NCBI GenBank assembly: GCA_036936605.1
Contig: JAUPFV010000002.1
Coordinates: 167,719,739 to 167,783,738, forward strand
Length of the DNA: 64,000 bases
Direction: 5' to 3'
Source of the DNA: Limnanthes douglasii subsp. nivea
Lineage: Eukaryota; Streptophyta; Magnoliopsida; Brassicales; Limnanthaceae
In this document: positions 53,745 through 64,000 of the stretch, one piece after another
Position numbering within the stretch: the first letter of the stretch is position 1
Layout: each line of letters starts with the position of its first letter
Position numbers and translations under genes: made by a program
The notes under the pieces: model-generated
The model's input: the letters and a program-made list of their open reading frames with translations, nothing else
Database searches by the model: none
What the model was told of the DNA's origin: nothing

Positions 53745-55673
53745 TCAAACCCAAGACTGAATGTGATAATTGTCAGACTTGAAGGAATCGGCTCCACTTA
53801 GGAAGGCAAAAATGTCAGATGAATCAATCATGCCTTCCTCTCCTTTCAAAACTACCTGCATATATAATTTTAGTTTTCAAACATGAGATATTAGTATTTC
53901 TAGGAAATAATATACCAAGTGGCCGAATATAATTAAACCCTGAAAAAATGGTTAATGTTTAAAAGACTTACTTCATCATCATCGTCCTCTTCATGATGGC
54001 TAAGCTTATGAGGGTTTCCAAAGTCATCATTCTTTGCGAATCGTCCTCTAACTCGTGGTCTACTATCGGCTAGTGTCTTCCGGCAGGCATACTGCGTTTT
54101 AAATTATTTTATTATAACATTATATTTACTATGTTCATCAAATAGTTTGAAATTTCGTGTGATCATTTCAAGGTCAAGGCCAGGGTCAAGGTTAAGGTAA
54201 GGAGAAAAAATAAATTGATGATAGGAAATGAAAAATATAAATATAAAGAGAAAGAATAAAAAGAAAGAAAAACGTGAAGCGAAGAGAAGAGAAGAAAACC
54301 TTAATTTTCTTGGTGAAATTCCTATGGTTCCGTTTCTTCAGGTACCTGTGGATTTTCTCCTTTCTCTCCTGAGGAGAAAGTTTGATTATTCTGTTGAAGC
54401 ACGAGTCATCCATATCAGTGACTGCACTCGATAATTTACTCTCACTACTAAATGCCTGATTGAAATCAACCTGCAAGTCAGCCCGATTAAAAATAGTGTC
54501 CTGACAGTACATCCCACCCTTTTCACCCTCACAATCCAATTCATGTGCCTGCAAAAATGACAACGTAGGATCATTCATTCCAATCGCAGTTGCAGTTGCC
54601 GGCATGTATGTTGTGGGCATAGCAGCTAAAGGTCCGTATGCCAAACAATCTTCGTCAAAAATCACTGCAGGGTTGGAAGCAGGGTAGGAGGGTCCATTAT
54701 ATTGAGATATATGACATTGAGGACTAGGATGAGTAGATTGAGAGAAGTCAATGTCCTTCTCCTTTGTCTTTGTGTCGTATATGATAGGCATACTCATACC
54801 CATGTTGGTTTCATTCTCCTTACTACTTCTTCTAATGTAGTACTTTTCTGCGTACTTGTTCATCTTCCCTATCTCATCCTCAGGAGACGCGCAAAGATTG
54901 TTGGTGTACCAGTTTTCTTCGTAGTAACAATTTGACCCTGAAGTTACCTCCGAGTTCTGAAGTTTCTCTTGGAACAGGTCGGGGTCGCAAAATTCAAAAA
55001 GTTGGTTTGTAATTGGGCTTGTAAGCTCATCCTGCATAACATCAAGAATCAGTGACCAAAACCAACGCAAACCCTTGAGCTGATTAATTTGAGACATTAC
55101 TTGAAGAAAGTATTAATCAGTAGGAGGACAAAAGGAATAAATGTTGGGGTTTTAAATGGAAAGGCATATTAGACAAAGTGAAGATGATAAAGTAATAAGA
55201 GACCACTAGCACCCATATTCGATAGTGATAGACTAATAGTGATCACAACAAAAAATTTAAATGAGTATCCGGAAACAATTGTTATTCTAATTGCTAACAG
55301 TGACATACATGGATAATGGCGATCAACTATATCATTCATTAATGAATGATGAATAATGAATAATGAATAATGTTTATGCTAACTAAGCCCAGTCTTAAAT
55401 ATATACAATATGTATTGATTTTAGTACAAATAAATATCCTCCAACTAAAATATATTAATACTACTTGATCTTGATAATTAAAATTTTCAAATTCTCTTCA
55501 ACTACCATATATAATTTTGTACGATGGAGAAAATTTCAGGGAATAATTAAAAAGCATTTCGAATGAGAGAAAGTATGATTAAAAAAAGAAATAAATAAAA
55601 AGGATCATAGGGTGAGAAGTATTACGATAGAGAGCTGTTGCTGTTCCTGAGTTTGAATGTCATCGAACAGCAT
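53745..55673 (-). CDS. CCT-domain protein (CCT motif family, ASML2-like), four exons
   Basis: The only convincing host gene. Exons on the minus strand: 55673-55626, 55031-54300, 54091-53972, 53855-53745; together 336 codons plus TGA, all junctions in phase 0. Introns (594, 208 and 116 bp) start GT and end AG; intron 2 has a weak donor (GTTTTC). The protein starts MLFDDIQTQEQQQLSI, then DELTSPITNQLFEFCDPDLF and a Ser/Asn-rich middle. It carries a CCT domain at about residues 238-284: KIHRYLKKRNHRNFTKKIK in exon 2, joined to YACRKTLADSRPRVRGRFAK in exon 3. The C-terminus is DSSDIFAFLSGADSF...IQSWV. CCT domains bind DNA with NF-Y partners in the nucleus. No B-box is present, so it is a CCT-motif-family protein rather than a CONSTANS-like one. 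Confidence 0.88.
55330..55372. repeat. ATGAATA-type short tandem repeat in CCT gene intron 1
   Basis: Repeated units ATTAATGAATGATGAATA and AATGAATA in the first intron. Low complexity with no clear role. Confidence 0.8.
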
Positions 55674-55873
55674 TATATTATATATAGGAATTCTGAAGAA
55701 AACGAATATAAGAAAATGGTATATGAATGAATGATGGAGAGGTTAATGTAGGAGAAGCAGAAGTAATGTGATTGGAACTTGAAAGGTATTTAAGAGAAGA
55801 GAAAAGAAAAGAAGGTTGTTTGTATTCAGTTTAAAGAAGCGAGAAACAGAAATGGTAATATCGGGTAAGCATG

Positions 55874-55883
55874 TTTATATATA
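55874..55883 (-). promoter_or_regulatory. TATA box of the CCT gene
   Basis: On the minus strand CTATATATAAAC lies about 200 bp upstream of the ATG at 55673, giving a leader of roughly 170 nt. A second TATATATA word at about 55678-55687 lies too near the ATG to serve. Confidence 0.5.
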
Positions 55884-55899
55884 GATCTTATGGGGTGTC

Positions 55900-56274
55900 C
55901 GTACAGGTATACCACCTCTCTGTCAACCGCGCGACTCCCGCTCAACCACAGGGTTCCAACTTGCCTACCTCGCCCTCTTTCTCTACATTCCCTAACTTCC
56001 CTTTTCTTATTATATTTATATTTCCGTTCCTATTTTTTTTTTTTTCTGAACTCCATTTATCCATCAAAAACAAATATCACTTATTTTGTGCTTATCATTT
56101 TATTTACTTAATCATAATTTTATATTTCAAATTATAATACATTCACCCAATATTATAAAGTTTTTAGTAGCTAAAATACTGAATTCTAGCCATTCGACTT
56201 AAATTGTGACTAATATTTAGCGAACATATACCCAAAAAACTGTAGGAAATAATACGACTTTTAGCTCTTATTGA
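55900..56274. other. Upstream region of the CCT gene
   Basis: No gene seen. It contains a pyrimidine-rich stretch (about 55970-56050) and probably includes distal promoter sequence before the copia-like LTR array. Confidence 0.35.
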
Positions 56275-56865
56275 TAAAAAGAACAAAAGAAAAATCAGTC
56301 GCACAACAACAGATTGAACGTCTGTTGAATCGTGAAGAAATCCTACATCCACGGGTAACAGGCACAAATTTATATTTACGATGTTACAAGAAAACTTTCA
56401 AACACTAATCACTCATTTGCTACAAAATTCTCTTATAGGTTTACAAACAAACCATAAATCTGAGAATTCATATTCAAGAGTTTATCTTCTACCTTAGTGC
56501 ATTCTCTACAAACAGACTCGTCGATTTTCTCTCAAGCATCGTTCCTTTTTTCTCTCATCTCGCCGCACATAACAAAGCAATATTTTCTTCTACTTTTAAG
56601 TTCGTTGTGATATATCTGAATCCATTAATTAAAAAATCTAAATAATAAAGAATACTCAATTAATAACAAATCTAATTAATATAGAAGAACAAAATAATAG
56701 AAGATTTATTTAATATAGAAATATAATTATTATAGGAAATACTAATTAATATAGATTTACTAATTAAAATAGAATATCTAATTAATATATGAGTCTATAA
56801 TTAATATAGGAGATCGATTTAAAAAAAAAATTCTACTTCGAGTTACTTCTAGTCTAGACTTAACA
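56275..56865 (-). repeat. Copia-like LTR, array copy 1
   Basis: On the minus strand it begins TGTTAAGTCTAGACTAGAAG at 56865, after a GGTGGAGAAT purine tract. It includes the AATTAATATAG-rich zone and, near the end, GTTACCCGTGGATGTAGGAT. The equivalent LTR2 starts at 58681. Confidence 0.65.
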
Positions 56866-58080
56866 ATTCTCCACCTAGGTTTATAGTAACTCAAGTATTC
56901 GTTACCGTGATGCTCAAACTACTCCACGTCTGGGCTGATCAATTCTCATGCAGTCCATGGACTGTATCAAGGAAAGCCTCCATAATAGACTAGTCTCCCG
57001 ACCTAATATATATCTTACATATCTCAAGATCAGACTGAGCAACACTTGATAGTTTCTTTACAGTTTTGACCATCTGAAATCTTTGACCCATCACACTTCA
57101 AGTAAAAACCCAAACACATTAATGGTTGAACTTCATTTGCAAGCCTGAACCATAACTCGACTTGAAAGTAGCTTCCATAGAGGCATCCACGTCTCCACTC
57201 TTATGTTCAAACACTATCTTAATGAATACCGAAAGTTCAGAGGCTTTTATTAACGATGATAGTTGGCCAAAAAGCTCTTTTACTCAACCTCTTGTTATAT
57301 CCACATGTCAGAAGCATAATCGTTATTCCAAGTAACCTACGACTCATCTTCTTAGTTATTTTATGCTTCAAGTTACCGTTTCAGGATTATAAGAATATGT
57401 ATACAAAATTTAGCACAATAGCTATTAATTGGGCGATACTATAATACCACACTATTATCAGTCATAAACCTCTTCAAGTAATTCTCAGATTGGTTCTCCA
57501 CATGCTTTGACAAGATTTTAACTACCTCAAGTCAAATCCTAGCAGATCCATCCAGGCTTAGACGCTTCTTCTACTACAACCCATCCATGACTAAAACATC
57601 ATCAATCCGATCAGCTTCCATAACAACATATTAGATTTGAAAGACACTAAGTCTTCTATCTTCACCCTTATACTCAAACCCTTCCTTATCTAACATACCT
57701 ACAAAAATAAGGTTATGTTTAAATTCATAGCCATACCTAACATTTGTTAAAGCCTTTTCGAGTCTAGTAGATTGCTTTAATCTAATATTTCTTTTATGAA
57801 CTCCATCATTATGATTGCGCTTGACTTTACTCCAAGATACGCTATCTTTGTCTTTCTACTTTGTCTTCTTTACCGACAATAAATATTGATATTAGATTTT
57901 TATGCTCACCACACTACTTGTTAAGAATATCAACAATATCGGAACAAGATCCAACCAACTCGTAACAAGACTCGCTAGGCCGAACCGTAGCCACTCAGTT
58001 AAACTAGTGACCAACAGATGGTGAATACCCACCCAAAAGGTTGTAGAAGATAATATGAGTATCGATTCTTATCATATTTT
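56866..58080 (-). pseudogene. Copia internal fragment, array copy 1 (GAG-pre-integrase region)
   Basis: In pieces on the minus strand: LEKALTNVRYGYEFKHNLIF and VGMLDKEGFEYKGEDRRL (about 57780-57670) match the pre-integrase domain of copia Pol. Then comes a block (KHVENQSENYLKRFMTDNSV, about 57500-57440) and, near the LTR, FYLKCDGSKISDG. Integrase, reverse transcriptase and RNase H are deleted. Confidence 0.65.
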
Positions 58081-58681
58081 AAGAAACAAAATTAACAAGA
58101 AATAATATGAGATTTAATGTGGTTTGGATCATGAAGAAATCCTACATCAAATGGTAACAAACACAATTTATATATATGAAGTTAAAAGAAGACTCTCAAA
58201 AACTAAACACTCAATCACCTCTCTGTTACAAAACTCTCTTTTATATTTACAAACAATCTGTAAATCTGAGAATGCATATTAAAATGTATATCTTCTACCT
58301 CACTACACTCTCTACAAATAGACTTGTTGATTTCCACTGAACTATCGCTCATCTTTTGTGTCGTCTAGTGTCACACTGAAAAAAAAATTCTTCTATTTAT
58401 AGGCCGACAGTGATAAATCTTAATCCGTTAATTAAGGATTCTAATTAATATAGAAGACACAATTAATAGGAAATCTAATGGATAAAAAATACCAAATTAA
58501 TATAACATTTAATTAATATAAAAATCTAATTAATATTTTATGTCTAATAATATATGAGATATAATTAATATAGACTATGTAACTAATATGAAAATCTAAT
58601 TAATATAAGAATCTAATTAATATAGAAGACCAATTTTAAAAAAAGATTTTACTTCAAGTTACTTCTATCCTACACTTAACA
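58081..58681 (-). repeat. Copia-like LTR, array copy 2
   Basis: Starts TGTTAAGTGTAGGATAGAAG at 58681 on the minus strand and ends near 58081, with GTTACCATTTGATGTAGGAT inside. It aligns with array copy 1 over its whole length. Confidence 0.65.
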
Positions 58682-59475
58682 ATTCTCCACCTAGGTTTAT
58701 AGTAAGTCCAATATTTGTTACCCCGATGATGAAACAACTCAGGCCTGGAGCGATCGATTCACATGCAGTCTGTGAACTCTATCGAGAAAATCATCCTCAA
58801 TAGACTAGTCTCTCGACCTTTTATATCCAAGAAAGCGGTATAACATATATCTGACCTATCTCAAGATTAGACCGAGTAAAACTTGACAGTTTCTTTACGG
58901 TTTGAACATCTAACGCCTTTGACCCATCAAACTTAAAGTCAAAACTCTAACACAACAATGTTTGAACTCCTTTTGTAAATGGTGAACCCAAAATCGGTGG
59001 AAAATAAATTTTATAGAGGCATCAACATTTTCACCCTTATGTTTAAAATTTATCACCTTCGATACATATTATATCTCTATGAATACCGGAAGTCCATGGG
59101 CTCATGTTGACGATGATAGTTGTTCAAGCAACTCCTTCACAAAACCTCTTGTTTTGTCCACCTGTCAAAAGCGTAACCATTATTAAACTAACCTACGGTT
59201 CATCTTCTTATCCATTCCATACTTAGAGGTACTCTTTTAGGATTGTGCGCCTATGTATATAAAATTTAGAACAATAGGTATTAAATGGTGGATTCTCTAA
59301 TATCACACTATTGTTAGTCATAAAACTCTTTATGTAATTCTCATATTCGATCTCCACCTGCTTCAACAAATTTTCAATAATGTTTAGCCAAATCCTAACA
59401 TATCCATTCCCCATATTAGATGTATCTTCTACTACGGACTCATCCATGACTAAAATATCATCAGACTTGATAGTG
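58682..59475 (-). pseudogene. Copia internal fragment, array copy 2
   Basis: A 74-residue open frame 59447-59223 (MDESVVEDTSNMGNG, LKQVEIEYENYIKSFMTNNS) corresponds to 57590-57400 of copy 1. The part next to the LTR (about 58930-58690) matches copies 1 and 3. Most of pol is absent. Confidence 0.6.
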
Positions 59476-59479
59476 CTAT

Positions 59480-59835
59480 AAATACCCAGACCCTAATCGG
59501 GTTGCTTGGCAAATTTGTAGCTTAGATATATAAAGAGAAATTTGTGATTCTAGAGAAATAGAGTGGTAAAAAGTAGTTATTATAATAAGTGTTCACCACC
59601 CCCATAAAAGGAATATTTTCTTATATAGTGACGGTAGTGGGTCATATCCCATATGGGTGACCCCCTTTCTTCTATTCTAAGCCTTTTTATTCTTACTTTA
59701 CATAATTCTTTATTATTTATAAAGTAAGTCCTTATTCTTTCTCAACCTATCATTCTAGTTAGAAACTATTGTTATAATATTATAACACCATTGTATTATG
59801 TTGACCCGATATAGATCGGACAATTTACATCCTTA
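59480..59835 (-). repeat. Solo LTR of the element F family
   Basis: Aligns with 40735-41065 from end to end: ATCGGGT near the start, GGGTCACCCATATGGG, TATA box (59628-59621), TTTTTACCACT, TCTAGAATCACA. There is no internal sequence. It lies between the first 115 bp of the third copia-like LTR and the internal fragment of copy 2, so flanking deletion accompanied or followed the insertion. Confidence 0.7.
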
Positions 59836-59950
59836 ATATAAGAATTTAATTAATATAGGAGATCTATTTCATATAAGATTCTAATTAATATAGGAGACAA
59901 ATTTAAAAAACAAGATTCTAGTTTAAGCTACTTCTAGTCTACACTTAACA
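59836..59950 (-). repeat. Copia-like LTR, array copy 3 (start only)
   Basis: Starts TGTTAAGTGTAGACTAGAAG at 59950 on the minus strand; only about 115 bp remain before the solo LTR. Confidence 0.6.
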
Positions 59951-60525
59951 ATTCCTCACCAAGGTTTCTAGTATGTCTAGTATTCGTTACCCCGGTGCTC
60001 AAACTACTACACGTCTGTAGTGATTAATTCCCATGCAGTCCGTGAAAACCATGGAGGAAAGTATCCTCAATAGATTATTCTTTCGACCTCTTATATCCAA
60101 TAAAGCGGTAGTAACATATATCTGACCTATCTCAAGATCAGACCGAGCAACGCTAGATATTTTTTGTACAGTTTGAACATCTGACGCCTTTGACCCATCA
60201 AAATTTAAGTAAAAAATAACACATCTATGTTCCAACTTCCTTTACAAAGGCCAAACCCAATGTCGGGTTTAAAAAAGCTTCTAGAGAGCCATCCAAATCT
60301 CCATCTTTATGTCCAAACTTCATCTTAACTCCACCTTAACCTACGGTACCTATTACATCTCCATGAATACCGAAAGTCCAGAGGCTCATGTTGACGATGA
60401 TAGTTGTTCAGGTAGCTCCTTCTCAAAACCTCTTGTTTTATCCATATGTTAGAAGCATAACCCTTACTAAGGTAACCTACATTTCATCTTCTTATCTATT
60501 CCATGCTTCAAGGTACTCTTTTAAT
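59951..60525 (-). pseudogene. Copia internal fragment, array copy 3
   Basis: The frame 60235-59999 reads YLNFDGSKASDVQTVQKISS then VARSDLEIGQIYVTTALLDI. The same text, more broken, lies at 57100-56900 and 58930-58720. It is the segment just before the LTR in this copia family, probably remnant coding of unknown role. It ends at 60525, where a plus-strand copia element begins. Confidence 0.55.
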
Positions 60526-62247
60526 ATTTTCGTTACAAATACCTTACAGAATTCCAATCCCATTTCCCAACCAAAAATTGCTATATGTCTACCTTTAGCA
60601 CATCCTGGTCATACACCTAAACATTCATCGCACCTCAACACCCATCCTATGCAAACTAGAACTCAAGATGGAACTATTAAACCTAAGGTTACAAATATTA
60701 GCTCACTGGCTACTACTAACTTGTCTATCATTGAACCCACTACTTATTCTAAATTTGTGGTAAATCCTTACTGGGTCAATGCTATGGAAGCAGAGTACAA
60801 GGCACTTATTGCAAATGATACTTAGACTCTTGTTCCTTGGTCATCCATCTAAAATGTTGTTAGATGTAAGTGGGTATAAAAGATTAAACACCACATTGAT
60901 GGCTCAATTTAATGGTACAAGGAAAGGCTGGTGGCCAGGGAGTTTCATCAAACCTATGGCATAGATTTTTCTGAAACTTCCAGTCCTGTTATTAAGCCTT
61001 CTACTGTTCGACTTGTCCTAACTCTTGTTATCTCTCAAGAGTGGGAGGTGATACAACTTTACATAAACAATATGTTTCTAAATGGGTACATATCTGAGGA
61101 TGTGTATATGAGTCAACTAGAAGGGTTCCATGACATTAAGAAATCTACACATGTGTATAAACTTTGCAAAGCCCTGTATGGTCTCAAGAAGGCTCCAAGG
61201 GCCTGGTACTCTAGACTGAGGGACACTCTACTTGAGTGGGGCTTTTTAAGAATTTGAGAGTAGATTGGTCTTTTCCAAAACTACTGTTATCCAAATTTTA
61301 GTCTATGTGGACGATATCCTAGTAATAGTTTCACAAACACGATGCCTACAACAACTTGTTCACAGACTGAATGTAAAATTTTCCTTGAAAGATATGGGGC
61401 CATTCCATATATTCATAGGGATAGAGATTTATCGTGACGCTACAGGAATATATTTGACGCAACATCAATATATTAAAAACTTACTCTCAGCTCAAGAAAT
61501 GTCTCTGTCCAAACCTTGTCCCACTCTCATTGTTGTTGGTGTTTACCTCTCCAGTACTACTGGTACTCATCTGCCAGACCCTACATCATATCGCAGTCTG
61601 TTAGGTGCACTGCAATATTTAACTCACACCCGGCCTGATATTGCCTTTGTTGTTAACAAGCTCAGTCAATATCAGCAGGCGCTTACTACAATACATTGGT
61701 AGAATTTAAAAATGCTACTTCGTTACTTATCTGGGTCTAGTTGGGTTGGATTTCATATCAAACCAAGCTGTAATCTTCAGTTGCATGGCTTTTCTGATGT
61801 TGATTGGGCATCTTCTCTATACGATTGAAGAAGTGTATATTGGTGATTATCTCATTTCCTGGTCTTCAAAAAAGCATAATGTCGTGGCTAGGTCTTCTAC
61901 TAAGTCAGAGTATCAAGCTTTAGCTAATTTGTCTGCTGAACTCATCTGGCTTCGCTCTAATCTCGTCGAAATTCAGTTCATGTCACACCCCCATCTGTAA
62001 TTTGGTGTGACAATCTGGGAGCCAACTCTCTAGCCTCGTATCCTATCTTCCATGCATGAACAAATCATATCGAGATCGACATACACTTCGTTCGTGATCA
62101 AGTTCTTCAAGGCTTGCTTCAAATTTGATTCGTGCCTTCTCAGGATCAACTTGCTGGTTACCTCACGAAATCTTTGACCCATCATTGTTTCTCTTTTCTT
62201 CGAGACAAACTCGGTATCATTGTTTCGCATCTTTGTTTGCGGGGGGA
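60526..62247 (+). pseudogene. Copia reverse transcriptase and RNase H (broken)
   Basis: The 3' half of a Ty1/copia Pol. Blocks in order: NPYWVNAMEAEYKALIANDT, VARE-HQTYGIDFSETSSPV, VIQLYINNMFLNGYISEDVY, where the usual first catalytic Asp (QLDV) is Tyr, LCKALYGLKKAPRAWYSRL, LVYVDDILVI (YVDD intact), FSLKDMGPFHIFIGIEI, SYRSLLGALQYLTHTRPDIA and RNase H (SDVDWASSLYD, VVARSSTKSEYQALANLSAE, LRDKLGI). Stops or frameshifts at about 60822, 60880, 61258, 61700 and 61828. Confidence 0.85.
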
Positions 62248-62700
62248 TGTGAAGATTATGTGAGGACGGAGTTCATCAATGGTGGTTTCGAGATTTGGGT
62301 TCTCTCTGTGTTTGTGAAAGAGTAAAGTAAGAGGCTTCTAGAGTTTCAGGAAGAGCTGAAGTCTCTTAGATTAAATGGCTGTGTATAATGTGTGTGGAGT
62401 ATGGATTCGGGTCTGCCCGAATAAAAGGTTTGAGCCCATGAGGTTTATGAAATCGGTCCAAGCCCAACTGTTCTATATCACACGTTAATAAATCACAGAA
62501 GTCTAGTGTTACTCTTGTAAATACATTAAATAGGAAAGTGTAATTGATTGTATAGTTGGCAAAACTTCCTAACAAACTTGATTCCTTGGATACCACTAAC
62601 AGCCTATAAAGGTTATCTTGTTATTGTTACATTATGAAGAATTGAAGAATTTGATTCTGATTCTTCACTCTTTCTTTCTTTCTTGTTCTAAGTCATTGAA
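62248..62700 (+). repeat. 3' LTR of the copia element
   Basis: Begins TGTGAAGATTATGTGAGG directly after the polypurine tract GCGGGGGGA (62239-62247). A TATA-like CTATAAAG lies at about 62602-62610. The right end is estimated; no second copy is present to fix it. Confidence 0.6.
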
Positions 62701-63290
62701 TTCTAATTCCTTAATTTGTGATATGTTATTTGCATTCATAATTGAGTAGTTGTTTAATAAATGTACATGAAAAGGGGAGGGGTTGATGTCGGTTGTGTCA
62801 TTTATTTGTTTGTTATGCACAGTTCAGCCGGTTACGTAGCCCATTATGCTTATTATACTATATAATTCACATATTAGGCTTTATAATCCAAATATTAGTA
62901 TTGAACCTTGCGTGGTCCTAAAGACTTCGCATTTATGCCAATTCTCTTGGCTGAGCGATGTCCCTCGGTCTGAATATCCCCTTTTCTATGGATTTATAGA
63001 CTTATTTTGAAGAACCATTTTTATTTTATGGACTCGGTGAGTCAGGGCTTAGTATCGTCCGTTACGTAGCGTTGAAAACGTGGTTATTTTTAGCCCTTTT
63101 TCTTATTTATATCATTGGCCAACCCCTGCGTATTTTAGAATTGATTCATTTTTTTAGGAGAGGTTGTAGTAATTTTTTATTATTTAAACTTGTTATCGTG
63201 CATATAGTTTATTCATCCAAATTAATATTGATGAAAATGAACGAGACTTTGTCCATGAAACATTTCTTAAAGTTTTTGGCCTACAATATG
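62701..63290. other. Unassigned stretch between copia LTR and element J
   Basis: No gene seen. It includes a purine tract AAAAGGGGAGGGGTTGATG (62769-62787) that could be another polypurine tract, and two copies of GTTACGTAGC (62830-62840 and 63060-63070). Confidence 0.4.
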
Positions 63291-63329
63291 CCTCGTTAAA
63301 AAACCTAAAGTGTTACCAAAAGGGAAAAG

Positions 63330-64000
63330 AATGCACAAACGCTTTATATGGCATGGTAATATATTTTCAAATGATTAGTGTTCCAATGATATTCAATGTA
63401 TTTCCATCTATGTCCTCTAATCCATATATATATATATCATGGTGTCCTTTGAAGATTACTTTGTGTGGTCCATCCCGGTTTGGGGTTAGCTTAACAACAT
63501 TCTTAGTTTGTAATTGAAAATTCTTATTATCAGTATTTTATAGTGCTTCAACCAAACCCTCTCATGTTCTTATCGATCCTCGATTAGATCTACAGATAAT
63601 TCACTATCTGATGTGTTGGTACTATAATCTCTGCTAGCGCTACACCTTTTATTTCATACACCAAAGAGAAGGGTGTTTCCCTTTGGTGTACAACTGTAGT
63701 TTTGTACGACCATATCATATCGGCTACTTTGTCCGGCTATTTGCCTTTTGAAATTTAAATATTTTATCATCCGATTAGTTACATCGAACTACCCAAACAT
63801 GTGCGTAGTAAGGAGTTGAAAAATATTGATCATACCATTTGCAAAAGGTTGGTACAATCCCTTTTTGAAATTATGGTCTGTTATTTTTCCTAAGGATACA
63901 TGGGATTCAGATTTGGAGAGGATCTGATTTTGTGGAAAGTTGCATATCTCATGGGTTCTAGTTCTTGACAAGGCCTTTTCTTTGATCCATTTCATGATAT
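63330..64000 (-). pseudogene. Integrase of Tat element J (partial, runs off the window)
   Basis: On the minus strand the frame 63995-63789 starts KWIKEKALSRTRTHEICNF (core region); 63720-63620 has YKTTVVHQRETPFSLVYEIK, the conserved TGETPFSLVYG block; and 63520-63340 has LTPNRDGPHKVIFK, WIRGHRWKYIEYHW and NTNHLKIYYHA, the C-terminal domain (L-PNWEGPY ... W-HLKYY). Diverged from A, C, D and E. The CCTCGTTAAAA motif lies just downstream at 63291. Confidence 0.7.

Noticed and set aside
54228..54434. Plus-strand open frame of 68 residues
   Set aside because: Shadow of exon 2 and intron 2 of the CCT gene; Lys-rich low complexity.
56000..56140. Two overlapping open frames upstream of the CCT gene
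   Set aside because: Pyrimidine-rich and Pro/Phe-rich by composition, without any recognisable motif; probably promoter sequence.
62769..62787. Polypurine tract of another LTR element
   Set aside because: The purine tract followed by TTGATG is suggestive, but no matching LTR or second copy is visible in the window.

Overview
This is nuclear DNA of a flowering plant, most likely a eudicot. The signs are Ty3/gypsy elements of the Tat lineage, plant L1-type LINEs with DUF4283 ORF1 proteins, tRNA-derived SINEs, Ty1/copia pieces, hAT-like and Mutator-like MITEs, and one intron-containing CCT-domain gene. Almost all of it is repeat in varying decay. There is no sign of bacterial operons, CRISPR arrays or rRNA genes.

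Layout. 1-2331: the 3' end of a plus-strand Tat element (H), with its antisense gene (copy 1), polypurine tract and LTR, running straight into the LTR of the next element. 2338-8845: element A (plus), gag-PR-RT-RNase H-second RNase H-integrase, fused to antisense-gene copy 2. 8850-13167: element D (plus), cut off inside the second RNase H. 13168-21213: element E (minus), with antisense-gene tail (copy 5), a hAT-like insertion, a duplicated piece of gag, PBS and LTR. 21217-23751: LINE-1 (minus), interrupted by E. 24605-25556: LINE-3 fragment. 25597-30466: LINE-2, nearly complete and bounded by an 18-bp target duplication. 30528-32558: three copies of one SINE family and a copia-like LTR. 32585-35900: remnant of element G (plus) with antisense-gene copy 3. 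35909-36112: 51-bp tandem repeat. 36113-41065: old element F (minus). 41575-43390: 5' end of element I (plus). 43391-53233: element C (minus), with the longest antisense gene (copy 4), a Mutator-like MITE, a 35-bp tandem repeat and a hAT-like MITE. 53745-55673: the CCT-domain gene (minus, four exons), the only convincing host gene. 56275-60525: array of copia-like LTRs and internal fragments (minus) holding a solo LTR of the F family. 60526-62700: 3' half of another copia element (plus). 63330-64000: integrase end of a further Tat element, J (minus), leaving the window.

The most notable system is the antisense gene carried by this Tat family between pol and the 3' LTR. Five partial or complete copies occur (1-1255, 7934-8845, 13168-13470, 32696-35292, 43391-46869), always opposite in strand to the pol it belongs with. 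It has a TATA box at exactly the same distance (162 nt) from the ATG in two copies, and a short intron that splits the same codon in three copies. Its predicted product has a basic N-terminus, a central region resembling the plant 'putative gypsy type transposon' family and a coiled-coil C-terminus. All copies here are broken by stops, frameshifts or insertions, so any activity must come from relatives elsewhere in the genome. The junctions between elements (A/D, D/E, I/C, G) show that much of the cluster was reshaped by deletions or unequal recombination between neighbouring copies.
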